Assembly (NCBI GenBank): GCA_029959545.1
Contig: JASCPH010000015.1
Coordinates: forward strand, 1-57,441
Reading direction: 5' to 3'
Source of the DNA: Microbacteriaceae bacterium PS02066
GTDB lineage: Bacteria; Actinomycetota; Actinomycetes; Actinomycetales; Microbacteriaceae
Length of the DNA stretch: 57,441 bases
Under the pieces are notes generated by a model that searched no databases, was not told the DNA's origin, and worked only from the letters and a program-made list of their open reading frames with translations. This document shows, piece after piece, positions 8,239 to 16,158 of the stretch. The position numbers and the translations under genes were made by a program. Position 1 is the stretch's first letter, and each line of letters opens with the position of its first letter.

Positions 8239-8826
8239 TCAGACGACGAGCACTCCCGACGCGGCGAGGGCGACCTGCTCGCTCATGCGGGCGAGTTCTG
8301 CCTCATCGCGGCCGATTCGCCAGAGCTGGATGAGCGACTGCGACAGCGCGACGACATTGGCCGCGGCGGCGGCGACATCCTGGTCCGATCGGTCGCGCCC
8401 GGCCGCGTCGGCCAGAGCCTCGGCCATGCGCTGCTCCATCTGCGTCATTGTGCCGGCGACGATCCGCGCGACGTCCGCGTCGGAGCCGAGTTCGGCGATC
8501 GTGTTCAGCATGAGGCAGCCGCGACGGTCCGGGTGCGCCGCGCAATCGGCGCGCACGGCGGCGAGGTAGGCACGGACGGTGTCGACCACGTCCCGTCCGG
8601 GCGTGAGAGCGGCCTCGACGAAGTTGACGCGCCCGGCGCAGTAGCGCCGGAAGATCAGGAGGAACAGCGCCCATTTGCTGCCGTACGCCTGATACAGACT
8701 CCCGTTGGCCACACCGGTCGCGGCTGAGAGATCGGTCAGCGCGGAGCCCCGATACCCGCGGGTCCAGAACTGTTCGGTGACCGCGTCGAGGAAGAGCTCT
8801 TCGTCGAAGGATCGGGCGCGAGGCAT
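8239..8826 (-). CDS. TetR-family transcriptional regulator
   Basis: A 195-residue regulator. Residues 1-60 form the TetR DNA-binding domain (MPRARSFDEELFLDAVTEQF, then LTDLSAATGVANGSLYQAYGSKWALF, the helix-turn-helix). The C-terminal ligand domain contains CAAHPDRRGCLMLNTIAELG, the signature of the TetR_C subgroup around YxaF/LmrA-like and AcrR-like regulators. It converges on the encapsulin gene with 5 nt between the stop codons. The start at 8826 is chosen over a longer frame because a TACGGT -10 box lies 6 nt upstream of it. Target genes cannot be named; the aarF gene lies behind it in the same direction. Confidence 0.88.
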   Translation of the reverse strand: MPRARSFDEELFLDAVTEQFWTRGYRGSALTDLSAATGVANGSLYQAYGSKWALFLLIFRRYCAGRVNFVEAALTPGRDVVDTVRAYLAAVRADCAAHPDRRGCLMLNTIAELGSDADVARIVAGTMTQMEQRMAEALADAAGRDRSDQDVAAAAANVVALSQSLIQLWRIGRDEAELARMSEQVALAASGVLVV

Positions 8827-8832
8827 GGCCCC

Positions 8833-8838
8833 ACCGTA
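8833..8838 (-). promoter_or_regulatory. -10 box TACGGT, leaderless start for TetR gene
   Basis: TACGGT on the minus strand is followed by 6 nt and the ATG at 8826. Confidence 0.45.
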
Positions 8839-8861
8839 GCGTGCGCGTGACGATGGCCGCG

Positions 8862-10565
8862 TCAGCGCCTGCCGAACCATCCGCTCAGCACGACGTGTCC
8901 CAGCGGGAGGAGCGACAGCAGCATGAGGACAGATCCGAGGACCTGGTCGGAGGGCCGCAGCAGAACGCCCGCGATGAGCGTGCCGGAGAAGATGACCCCG
9001 CTCATGGCGCGCGTCGCCAGCTTCTCGGTTCGCGCGAAGCGTCGTTCGAGACGCGAGAAGTCCACCGTGAGGCGCCCCTCTTCGAGGCGTGTGATGAGAG
9101 CGTCCGCGCGCTGCGGCAGGCGTGCGGTGATCGCGGCGACCGATGCCACCTCACCGAGCATGTCGCGCATCAGCTTTCCGCTCTCGGCCTGCAGCAGTTC
9201 AGATGCGTAGGGTTCGACCGCATCCCACACGTTGAACGCGGGGTCGAGCGTGCTGCACACTCCCGAGGTGATCGACATCGAACGGATGATGAGCAGGAAG
9301 TTCTCAGGCAGTTGGAACGGCATCTCGCGGGTGACATCCCCGAACTGCTCGGCGAAGTCGCGGAACTCCCTCGGGTCGACGTCGCGCAGCTCGGCGAATC
9401 CCATGCCGCCGAACCGCGCGAACAGTGTGGTCATCGCGCGTTCGAGTTCGACCGTGTCTGCGTCGGGCAGGAGTACGCCGACCTTGCCGATCCCTTCGAC
9501 CAGGCGCTTGCTGTCGCGGGCAGCGACAGCGATCAGGAGGCCGCGGAGTCCGTCGCGCAGAGTGTCGGGCACCTCCCCCATCATCCCGAAGTCGATGAAC
9601 GTCAGCCGGAACCCGCCCTCCACGGCGGCATCCGGCGTGACGAAGACGTTGCCCGGGTGGGGGTCGGCGTGGAAGAACCCGCGGCGGAACAGCTGGTCGA
9701 ACATGACGCGGGCGAAGAGCTTCGCCACCTGCGCCGGATCGATGCTCGCCGCCCGGAGGGCGTCCGCATCCGAGATCTTGATGGCCGTGACGTCCGCCAG
9801 GGTGAGGACGCGGCGTGTGACGCGCTCCCACGCCACGACGGGGGCGTCCACACGCGGCTCGTCGGCGACGTCGGCCGCGAATCGCTCCGCCCAGGCCGCC
9901 TCGTGCAGGTAGTCGGTCTCGGCGAGGCTGGTGGCGGCGAACTCCTCGACCAGGGCCGGCGCGTCGACACGCTCACGCACGATGCGGATGCGGCGCAGCC
10001 AGCCGCCCACGCGGCGAAGGGCGGCGAGGTCGACCGCGACGATCTCATCGATGCCGGGGCGCTGCACCTTCACGACGGCCTCGGCGAAGCCGACGTCCTG
10101 CGCGAGGGTGTCATGCAGACGGGCGCGGTGCGCCTGCCCGAGAGATGCTGCCGCGACAGGGGTCGGATCGAAACGCGCATATGCGCGTTCCAGCGGCATC
10201 CCCAGCTCCTCCTCCGCGGCGGCGCGGATGGCCGCGAACGGGAGCGGGGGCACCTCGTCCTGCAGTCCCTCGAGCTCTTTCGTGATCTCGGGCGGCAGCA
10301 CGTCGAGACGGGAGGAGAGGAACTGCCCGACCTTGATCATGAGCCCGCCGAGTTCGAGCGCGAGCGCATGGAACCGACGTGCCAGCCGAGTCATCCGCTG
10401 CGGCTGGCGCCGCATCGCGAGGCGCGTCAGCCCCAGGCGCGGCAGGACGAGCTCGAACCACCAGACCTGGACGAGGGCGCGTGCGGCGAAGCGGATGATC
10501 CGGTTGTAGCGTGCCCGAGTATCGGTCACGACCGGGTCCGCTCCGCCGTCACCTGCCGGCGGCAC
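8862..10565 (-). CDS. UbiB/AarF (ABC1) family atypical kinase
   Basis: A 567-residue protein of the UbiB/ABC1/ADCK family. It has the KVQRPGID motif, HADPHPGNVFV (catalytic loop), TFIDFGMMGEV (metal-binding DFG-like motif) and two hydrophobic C-terminal segments (ATRAMSGVIFSGTLIAGVLL and SVLMLLSLLPLGHVVL) that anchor it in the membrane. Family members support quinone or other isoprenoid lipid metabolism; in actinobacteria the exact role is unclear. The GTG start at 10565 has GAGGA 9 nt upstream and lies 5 nt after the PadR stop codon, so the two genes are an operon; GTG 10529 is an alternative. It is probably controlled by the PadR regulator in front of it. Confidence 0.9.
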   Translation of the reverse strand: MPPAGDGGADPVVTDTRARYNRIIRFAARALVQVWWFELVLPRLGLTRLAMRRQPQRMTRLARRFHALALELGGLMIKVGQFLSSRLDVLPPEITKELEGLQDEVPPLPFAAIRAAAEEELGMPLERAYARFDPTPVAAASLGQAHRARLHDTLAQDVGFAEAVVKVQRPGIDEIVAVDLAALRRVGGWLRRIRIVRERVDAPALVEEFAATSLAETDYLHEAAWAERFAADVADEPRVDAPVVAWERVTRRVLTLADVTAIKISDADALRAASIDPAQVAKLFARVMFDQLFRRGFFHADPHPGNVFVTPDAAVEGGFRLTFIDFGMMGEVPDTLRDGLRGLLIAVAARDSKRLVEGIGKVGVLLPDADTVELERAMTTLFARFGGMGFAELRDVDPREFRDFAEQFGDVTREMPFQLPENFLLIIRSMSITSGVCSTLDPAFNVWDAVEPYASELLQAESGKLMRDMLGEVASVAAITARLPQRADALITRLEEGRLTVDFSRLERRFARTEKLATRAMSGVIFSGTLIAGVLLRPSDQVLGSVLMLLSLLPLGHVVLSGWFGRR

Positions 10566-10570
10566 CGGGT

Positions 10571-11116
10571 TCAGTCCTCGGCGAGGATCGCGTACAGGCG
10601 CCGGCGCGTCTCGCCGAGCGCGTCGACCGCGGCCTGAACCTGCTCCGGCGAACCCGTGCGGGCGACCTGAGCGACGACCTGGGCGAGCTCCATGCCGGCC
10701 TTCGGCAGCGCGGTCATACGCCCGCTGTCACGCATCCCCGGCGCCTCCCAGGGGGCGTCGGACTCGGCAGCCTCCTCGGCCTCCGCGGCGCCCGCTTCGG
10801 TGAGCGAATACGTCTTGCGCCCGCCCGCTTCTTCGGCGACGATGAGTCCCTCGTCGGCCAGCAACTGCAGTGTCGGATACACGGAGCCGGCGCTGGGCTT
10901 CCACGCCCCGCCGCTGCGCTCGGCGATCTCACTGATGATCTGGTAACCGTGCATCGGCTGCTCGGCGAGCAGGAGCAGAACGGCGGCACGGACATCGCCG
11001 CGTCCGACCCGGAAGCCGACCTTCTTGTCGACCGAGGACCGCATCTGCTCCATGGCGTCCCAGAGACTTCCCGGCAGCCCGCCACCGAATCCTGCACCCG
11101 CGAATGGATTGCTCAT
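10571..11116 (-). CDS. PadR-family transcriptional regulator
   Basis: A 181-residue regulator. After a glycine-rich start (MSNPFAGAGFGGGLPG), residues 35-115 form the PadR winged helix: DVRAAVLLLLAEQPMHGYQI, GGAWKPSAGSVYPTLQLL and GLIVAEEAGGRKTYSLTEAG. A C-terminal helix for dimerisation follows. PadR proteins usually repress a neighbouring gene and release it when they bind an aromatic or drug-like ligand. The start at 11116 is fixed by GAGGAGGT 4-5 nt upstream. The gene has a perfect palindrome in its upstream region, so it likely represses itself and the aarF-like kinase gene behind it. Confidence 0.92.
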   Translation of the reverse strand: MSNPFAGAGFGGGLPGSLWDAMEQMRSSVDKKVGFRVGRGDVRAAVLLLLAEQPMHGYQIISEIAERSGGAWKPSAGSVYPTLQLLADEGLIVAEEAGGRKTYSLTEAGAAEAEEAAESDAPWEAPGMRDSGRMTALPKAGMELAQVVAQVARTGSPEQVQAAVDALGETRRRLYAILAED

Positions 11117-11133
11117 CGTGACCTCCTCAGTTC

Positions 11134-11163
11134 GTGAACGATACTTCACGATATATCGTTCAC
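11134..11163. promoter_or_regulatory. Probable PadR operator palindrome
   Basis: The arms GTGAACGATA (11134-11143) and TATCGTTCAC (11154-11163) are perfect inverted repeats with a 10-nt spacer. Inside lies a second perfect palindrome, ACGATATATCGT (11148-11159). AT-rich palindromes just upstream of a padR gene are typical autoregulatory sites. The overlap of two palindromes could let one dimer or two bind. Confidence 0.6.
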
Positions 11164-11271
11164 GCCGGGAGCGGCAGGTGCCTCAGAAGACTCCCAGGAG
11201 GCAGCACGAAGCGCCCCCAACCGATACGAGTCTGTGACTCTTCTATGCACGCGCGTCGATCGATCGGTGCA

Positions 11272-11277
11272 TAGTGT
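11272..11277 (+). promoter_or_regulatory. -10 box TAGTGT, leaderless start for lipoprotein
   Basis: TAGTGT followed by 7 nt and ATG 11285. The choice removes 17 codons from the longest frame and gives a perfect signal peptide. Confidence 0.45.
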
Positions 11278-11284
11278 CGCAGTC

Positions 11285-11941
11285 ATGAAGCGGAAACTCC
11301 TGTTCTCCACCGTCGCCCTGGCGCTCGTCGCGCTCTCCGGCTGCGCCGCGACGCCGGCACCAGCGCCGTCCGTGCCGACCGGCATCGCGGGGACCACAGC
11401 AACCGCACCCCCCACGCCCGAGCCCGAACCCGCTCGGCTCGTGATCGGCATCCAGGCGATCGGGTATGAGCACGACGGGCAGACTCAGGTCGTCTCCTAC
11501 ACCGAACCGGTCGACCTCCAGATCCTCCTCCGCTCGATCAGCGGAGAGGATCCCGTCCAGACCCCGATCGACAGCCTGCCAGGATACGACTTCCAGCGGC
11601 AGAGCTTCGACTACGACGGGATCGTCGTCGTGTCGGGTCCCGACGGCCCCGCGGACGTCAGAGTGACGACCGCGATGTTCCACGGTGTCCCGGTGGCGAC
11701 GCAGGAGGGCATAGCCGTCGGCTCGTCGCGTACGGAAGCGATGGATGCGGGAGCCCGCGACGGCTACGACCAGAACGGCGACGGCATCGCGGACTGGCTG
11801 GATCTCGGTTCGGTGGAGATCTCCGGCACCCAGTCGCTGGTGAACCCCGGCTCTGTCGGCATCCAGTTCGTGATGCTCGGCCTCGACGGCGACACGGTGC
11901 GCGAACTACAGGCGCCCGCCAACGACTTCTCGGATCTTTGA
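11285..11941 (+). CDS. Lipoprotein with EF-hand-like loop
   Basis: A 218-residue exported lipoprotein. The signal peptide MKRKLLFSTVALALVALSGC carries a lipobox ending at C20, followed by a Pro/Ala/Thr-rich linker to about residue 50. The folded part is unknown. Residues 162-170 (DQNGDGIAD, followed by WLD) form a D-x-N-x-D-G-x-x-D loop like those in EF-hand, dockerin and thrombospondin type 3 calcium sites. No second copy of the loop is present. Its position, divergent from padR and convergent with the HNH gene, gives no hint of function. Confidence 0.8.
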   Translation: MKRKLLFSTVALALVALSGCAATPAPAPSVPTGIAGTTATAPPTPEPEPARLVIGIQAIGYEHDGQTQVVSYTEPVDLQILLRSISGEDPVQTPIDSLPGYDFQRQSFDYDGIVVVSGPDGPADVRVTTAMFHGVPVATQEGIAVGSSRTEAMDAGARDGYDQNGDGIADWLDLGSVEISGTQSLVNPGSVGIQFVMLGLDGDTVRELQAPANDFSDL

Positions 11942-11960
11942 CCCGCACGATCGGGACCGC

Positions 11961-13340
11961 TCAGAAGGGCGGCCCGCCGTCTTCGGGCGCCCCGGACGCC
12001 CTCCCCGCGGATGCGGGGACGAAGCGGGGTGTTCGTCGCTCCGGTTCGACGCGGTAGCGACGACCCGAGGGTGATGTCCAGACGATCACGCCATCGGGGT
12101 GCTGTCGGGTCTGCCATCCGCCGTGATGCTTGACGGTGTGGTGACCCTTGCACAGCGGGGTGAGATTGTCGGCGCGCGTTTCGCCGCCGTGCTCCCATGC
12201 CACCGTGTGGTCGATCTCGCAGCGATCGGCAGCCACCCGGCACCCGGGGGCGGTGCAGTGCGCGGCCCGCCAACGCACGAGGCGCTGCAGGTCGGCGGGC
12301 GGGCGGTACCGCGTGCGCCCCACGGAGAGCACGACGCCCGTCTCGGGGTGGGTGAGCACCCGCATCCATCCGTCCGCGGATCCGCAGAGGGTGCGGGCGG
12401 TGCGGATCGGGATGGGCCCGACGCCGTCGAGTTCGGCCGGCGCGCTTGCCGCGGCATCATCGTCGAGCAAAGAGAGCACCGGTACGGTGACGGCGACGGT
12501 CGCGCGCACGCCCCGCACCGTCGCGGGATGATCGCTCACCTCTCCGTCGACGAGCAGATCGCCGAGCAGGTCGGCGCGCAGCTGATCGAGCGTTCGCGAC
12601 GCGAGGGTTCTGCCGGCCTCGTCGCCGACGCTGGTCTCGGCGACGTCACCGATGGCGGCCTCGTCTCTTTCGGCCGCCAGGAGAGCAGAGCCCATCGCCG
12701 TCAGCCGGTGGAAGATCGCCCGAGCCTCGACCGCAGGCAGGTACGCCGACAGCCACGCCATACCGTCGCTGTCGGCCTCGACCGAGACGCGCCGCATCCG
12801 CACCGCATCGTCGTGGCGCTGCTCGAGCGAGACGGCCCTGGCGCGTTCGACGAGGGCGCGGACCGCGGCGCGGAACTGACCGACCGGCATCCGCTCGGCG
12901 AGTTCGAGCGCGAGCGGCGTGAGCTCAACGCGCAACGGCGCCTCCGCCATGTCGACCGCGTCGACGAGGATGCGGGCGTGCTGCTCGGTGATCGCACCGC
13001 GCCCCAGCGCATCGAGCACGCGGTCGTACCGCTCGGTGAGCGCGACCGCCTGCGACACCAGGCGCTCGGCCGTCGACTCGGTCACACGCAGGGCCTGAGA
13101 GATCTCGAGCCGGAACGAACGCTCGGCGATGCCCCGGTCGCCCCCGCGCGCGGCCGATTCGACGAGCGCAGCGGCACGCGCCTCCGCGATCGCGACCGCC
13201 CGCTGGGCGGCGAACGACGACACGAGCGATGCCATGCCCACGACCTGATCGATCAGATCGGGCTCATCGGACCCGGACGGCGGCGCCTCCCACGACCGCG
13301 CGATGCGGCGGTCGTCGTCGAAGGTGTCGTCCTCGTCCAT
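11961..13340 (-). CDS. DUF222 and HNH endonuclease domain protein
   Basis: A 459-residue protein of the large actinobacterial DUF222-HNH family (related to the mycobacterial 13E12 repeat family). Residues 40-330 form the helical DUF222 part. Near residues 370-420 lies the HNH nuclease: CTAPGCRVAADRCEIDHTVAW, then NLTPLCKGHHTVKH. These hold the zinc-like cysteine pair and the H-N-H residues. The C-terminus VIVWTSPSGRRYRVEP is also typical. Such genes occur in many copies per genome and their role is unsettled; they are discussed as homing or mobile nucleases. A TAGCGT box 6 nt upstream supports the start. Confidence 0.93.
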   Translation of the reverse strand: MDEDDTFDDDRRIARSWEAPPSGSDEPDLIDQVVGMASLVSSFAAQRAVAIAEARAAALVESAARGGDRGIAERSFRLEISQALRVTESTAERLVSQAVALTERYDRVLDALGRGAITEQHARILVDAVDMAEAPLRVELTPLALELAERMPVGQFRAAVRALVERARAVSLEQRHDDAVRMRRVSVEADSDGMAWLSAYLPAVEARAIFHRLTAMGSALLAAERDEAAIGDVAETSVGDEAGRTLASRTLDQLRADLLGDLLVDGEVSDHPATVRGVRATVAVTVPVLSLLDDDAAASAPAELDGVGPIPIRTARTLCGSADGWMRVLTHPETGVVLSVGRTRYRPPADLQRLVRWRAAHCTAPGCRVAADRCEIDHTVAWEHGGETRADNLTPLCKGHHTVKHHGGWQTRQHPDGVIVWTSPSGRRYRVEPERRTPRFVPASAGRASGAPEDGGPPF

Positions 13341-13346
13341 ACCCCC

Positions 13347-13352
13347 ACGCTA
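13347..13352 (-). promoter_or_regulatory. -10 box TAGCGT, leaderless start for HNH gene
   Basis: TAGCGT on the minus strand, 6 nt before ATG 13340. Confidence 0.45.
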
Positions 13353-13380
13353 GGCGGGACCTCCGACATCGCACCCCGAC

Positions 13381-14218
13381 TCAGACCCCCGCGCCGATGA
13401 CCCTCAGAAGCCGCAGCTTCTCGGCGCTCTCCGAGCCCGGTGCCGCCGTGTACACGAGGAGGAAGTGCGACGGCGCCGGGTCCAGCAGAGTCTGGCATTC
13501 CAACTCCCGCGCCCCCAGCTCCGGATGCACGAAGCGCTTGGTCGCCCGCGGGCGCACGCCCACCTCGCCCCGCGACCAGACGTCGCGGAACTCCGGACTC
13601 CGCGCATCCAGCTCCGCCACCATCCGCGACGCGCGGGAACCCGGGCCACGACGCGTCGCGATCTCACGCAGGCCGGAGACCCACAGCCGCGAGAGGAAGT
13701 CGTGTTCGTCGGGGTCGTAGAGCTCGCGACTGGCCGAGTCGGTGAACCAGCGGTAGCCGATGCTGCGGGCCGGCCCGGTCAGCGATGCCGTGTTCCCGGT
13801 GAGGGCGACGCCGAGGGGCGTCTGGCGAAGGGTCTCGCCGAGCTCGGTGACGATCTCGGCCGGCGTGTCGGTGAGGCGGTCGAGGATCCGCAGCATGCCC
13901 GGACTCACGTGTTCGCTCGAGACGCCGGCCACGGGGGGGGTGGTGGCCAGCCAGGAGGAAGAGATGGTCGCGCTCGGCGAGGGTGAGGTGCAGGCCCTGC
14001 GCGATGGCCGCCACCATCTGCGCCGACGGATGCGGCCCCGTCGCGCGCTCGAGGCGTGCGTAGTAGTCCGTGGACATGTGACAGAGTCCCGCCACCTCCT
14101 CCCGGCGGAGCCCGGCGGTGCGCCTGCGGCTCCCGCGAGCGAGGCCCACGTCGTCGGGCTGCAGCGCCTCGCGCCGCCGTCCCAGGAACGCGGCGAGCGC
14201 CTCGCGATCGATCTCCAT
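13381..14218 (-). pseudogene. XRE/MmyB-type regulator, frameshifted at G8 tract
   Basis: Two overlapping frames together make one complete MmyB-like regulator. The first frame (from ATG 14218) gives the helix-turn-helix: MEIDREALAAFLGRRREAL, RTAGLRREEVAGLCHMSTDYYARLE, up to LFLLAGHHPP. The second frame continues with VAGVSSEHVSPGMLRILDRL and the ligand-binding domain to the stop codon at 13381. The switch falls at a run of eight G (plus strand 13933-13940); seven would restore the frame exactly. The cause may be a true mutation, slippage or a homopolymer sequencing error. It is divergent from an SDR gene, a common pairing for this regulator type, which often controls the neighbouring reductase. 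Confidence 0.85.
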
Positions 14219-14358
14219 GCGCCCTCCCTACCGTGTTGCGCGGCTCGCAACCACGGACCGTCGATCCGCCCCCGGTGTGCACGAGACGTGGATCGACGGG
14301 TCCTGGATGACCGAGGCGGCGCCAGCGATGCTCGGATCACCCCGACCAAGGAGCATCC

Positions 14359-15302
14359 ATGACCCGCACCGTCCCCGACCTCGACCTCCCGACCTCGCGG
14401 GTCGACGCGCCCTCGTCACGGGCGGCAGCGACGGCATCGGGCTGCGCATCGCCGCCCGGCTCGCTCGCGCCGGCGCCGAGATCGTCCTTCCCGTGCGCAA
14501 CCGAGCCAAAGGGGATGCGGCCGCAGACCGCATCCGCGCCGACGCGCGGCGCGCCCGCGTGATCCTGCACGATCTGGATCTGGCGTCACTGGCATCCGTG
14601 GCAGCGCTCGGCGAGCGGCTGAGGACGGATCGGGCGCCGCTGCACCTGCTGATCAACAACGCCGGCCTGATGTCGCCGCCGTCACGGCAGATGACGGCGG
14701 ACGGCTTCGAGTCGCAGTGGGGAACGAATCACCTCGGTCACGTCGCCCTGGTCGCGCAGCTGCTTCCGCTCCTGCGCGAGGGACACGCACGCATCGTCTC
14801 GCAGATCAGCGTGGCCGCGGCGAGCGGCCGCATCCGCTGGGACGATCTGAACGCGGAGCGCAGCTACGACGCGATGACCTCGTACCGACAGTCGAAGATC
14901 ACCCTGGGACTGTTCGCCCGCGAACTGCAGCGACAGAGCGTCGCCCACCGATGGGGCGTGACGAGTGTGCTCTCGCACCCCGGCGTCGCGCCGACGAGTC
15001 TGCTGGCGGCGCGTCCCGAGCTGGAACGCGCCACGGACACGCGTGGCGTGCGCCTGATCCGGTGGATGTCCGCACGCGGGCTCTTCGTCGGGACACCGGA
15101 CTCGGCGGCACTTCCCGCCCTGTTGGCGGCCACCTCGGAGGATGCGGTCGGAGGCCATCTGTACGGCCCGTCGGGCCCGGGAAGGGTCGGCGGCGCTCCA
15201 GCCGACCAACGGCTCTACCGGCCGCTGCGTGACGACGCGGCCGCCCGCCCCATCTGGACCGTGTCGCAGGAGCTCACGGGAGCGGCGTTCCCGACCGACT
15301 AG
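14359..15302 (+). pseudogene. SDR oxidoreductase with one-base deletion near the start
   Basis: A short-chain dehydrogenase/reductase with ALVTGGSDGIGLRIAARL (cofactor site TGGxxGIG), LLINNAGLMSPP (NNAG) and the catalytic S-x-Y-x3-K region (QISVAAAS, then YRQSKITLG). The strong ribosome site AAGGAG lies 6 nt before ATG 14359, which opens MTRTVPDLDLP. The enzyme frame begins one base out of step near 14389-14392 with DLAGRRALVTGG. Restoring one missing base would join MTRTVPDLDLP to DLAGRRALVTGG seamlessly. The body from there to the stop is intact. An unbroken upstream frame exists but has no ribosome site. Family members reduce or oxidise varied small alcohols and ketones; the substrate is unknown. 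Confidence 0.8.
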
Positions 15303-15703
15303 CCCTCGTCGCGGGGCGGGTTGTGCATGAACTCGATGCGGATGCCGTTGGCGTCTTCGAGGAACGACGCGTAGTACCGCTCGGTGAAACGCGGATACTC
15401 CTTCGGATCACGCACGGGGACCCACCCCGCCGAGACGGCGATCCGGTGCAGGCGCTCGACCTCGTCGCGTGAGTCGACCGCGAAGGCCAGATGCTGCCAC
15501 CCGACGCGGCCGTGCACGTGGGGCCCGGAACCGCTCTCGCGCGGAGGCATGAGGATGAGTTCGGTCTCGCCGTCGCGCCACCAGGAGACCGAGGTCTCGG
15601 CGTCAGCCCGCGTGTACCCGAGCGCGGCCATGATCGGACCGAACTGCACGATCGCACTCGGCACGTCCTCGACGGTGATTCCCAGGTGATCGAAGAGCGG
15701 CAT
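15299..15703 (-). CDS. VOC (glyoxalase/dioxygenase fold) family protein
   Basis: A 134-residue protein of the vicinal oxygen chelate superfamily. It starts MPLFDHLGITVEDVPSAIVQF, with a metal-ligand His in DHLGI, has HVHGRVGWQHLAFAVDSRDEV in the middle (second His) and ends FLEDANGIRIEFMHNPP (Glu ligand). Family members include glyoxalase I, extradiol dioxygenases and antibiotic-resistance enzymes; the substrate cannot be told. It overlaps the end of the convergent SDR gene by 4 nt. It is divergent from the short LysR-like gene 81 nt away. Confidence 0.88.
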   Translation of the reverse strand: MPLFDHLGITVEDVPSAIVQFGPIMAALGYTRADAETSVSWWRDGETELILMPPRESGSGPHVHGRVGWQHLAFAVDSRDEVERLHRIAVSAGWVPVRDPKEYPRFTERYYASFLEDANGIRIEFMHNPPRDEG

Positions 15704-15784
15704 GCGTCGATCCTCGCAGCATCCGCCGACACGGCCCACGAAGACCTCCTGCGACAATGGATCGTCGGCGATCGGAAGGCCCCT

Positions 15785-16126
15785 ATGAAGCTCGAGCACC
15801 TGGTGAGGTTCGTCGCTCTCGCCGAGCACCTGCACTTCCCGCGCGCAGCACAGTCGCTGGGCATCGCGCTGCCCGCGCTCTACAGCGCCCTCGACAAGCT
15901 CGAGGAGGAGGTCGGGCAGCCGCTCGTCATCCGCGAGGCACCGACCCGCCTCACCCCCGCCGGCGTGCTGCTGCTCGACGAGGCGCGTACGCGCATCGCG
16001 GACGCACCCGCGGCGGTGCGCACGAAGAGCCCCGGCGGCGGCAAGGCCAAGGCGTCGAAGGGCAAGGGCCGCGCGCCCATCGTGAAGGGGCAGCCGAAGC
16101 CCTACAAGAAGCGTCAGGGGCGCTAG
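15785..16126 (+). CDS. Stand-alone LysR-type HTH domain with basic tail
   Basis: A 113-residue protein. Residues 1-60 are a complete LysR winged helix-turn-helix: MKLEHLVRFVALAEHLHFPR, AAQSLGIALPALYSALDKLEEEVGQPLVIRE and LTPAGVLLLDEA. The periplasmic-binding-like effector domain of normal LysR proteins (about 200 residues) is absent. In its place is a tail of about 30 residues rich in Lys, Gly and Arg, ending KPYKKRQGR. The clean end and the ordered basic tail argue against a truncated pseudogene. A GGAAGG sequence precedes the ATG. It probably binds DNA without sensing a ligand, like a small nucleoid-associated or accessory regulator; this is inference. Confidence 0.75.
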   Translation: MKLEHLVRFVALAEHLHFPRAAQSLGIALPALYSALDKLEEEVGQPLVIREAPTRLTPAGVLLLDEARTRIADAPAAVRTKSPGGGKAKASKGKGRAPIVKGQPKPYKKRQGR

Positions 16127-16146
16127 CCGCGCGCGCCCGATCGTCC

Positions 16147-16152
16147 TACCCT
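16147..16152 (+). promoter_or_regulatory. -10 box TACCCT, leaderless start for DHFR-fold gene
   Basis: TACCCT followed by 6 nt and ATG 16159; it places an independent promoter right after the LysR-like gene. Confidence 0.45.
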
Positions 16153-16158
16153 GACGCC

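Noticed and set aside
8841..10637. 598-codon plus-strand frame opposite the UbiB-like gene
   Set aside because: No motif and low-complexity composition; the minus strand carries all kinase motifs.
11961..13340. DUF222-HNH gene as a novel nuclease or homing system
   Set aside because: It is a well-known multi-copy actinobacterial family with a normal layout and no insertion in another gene.
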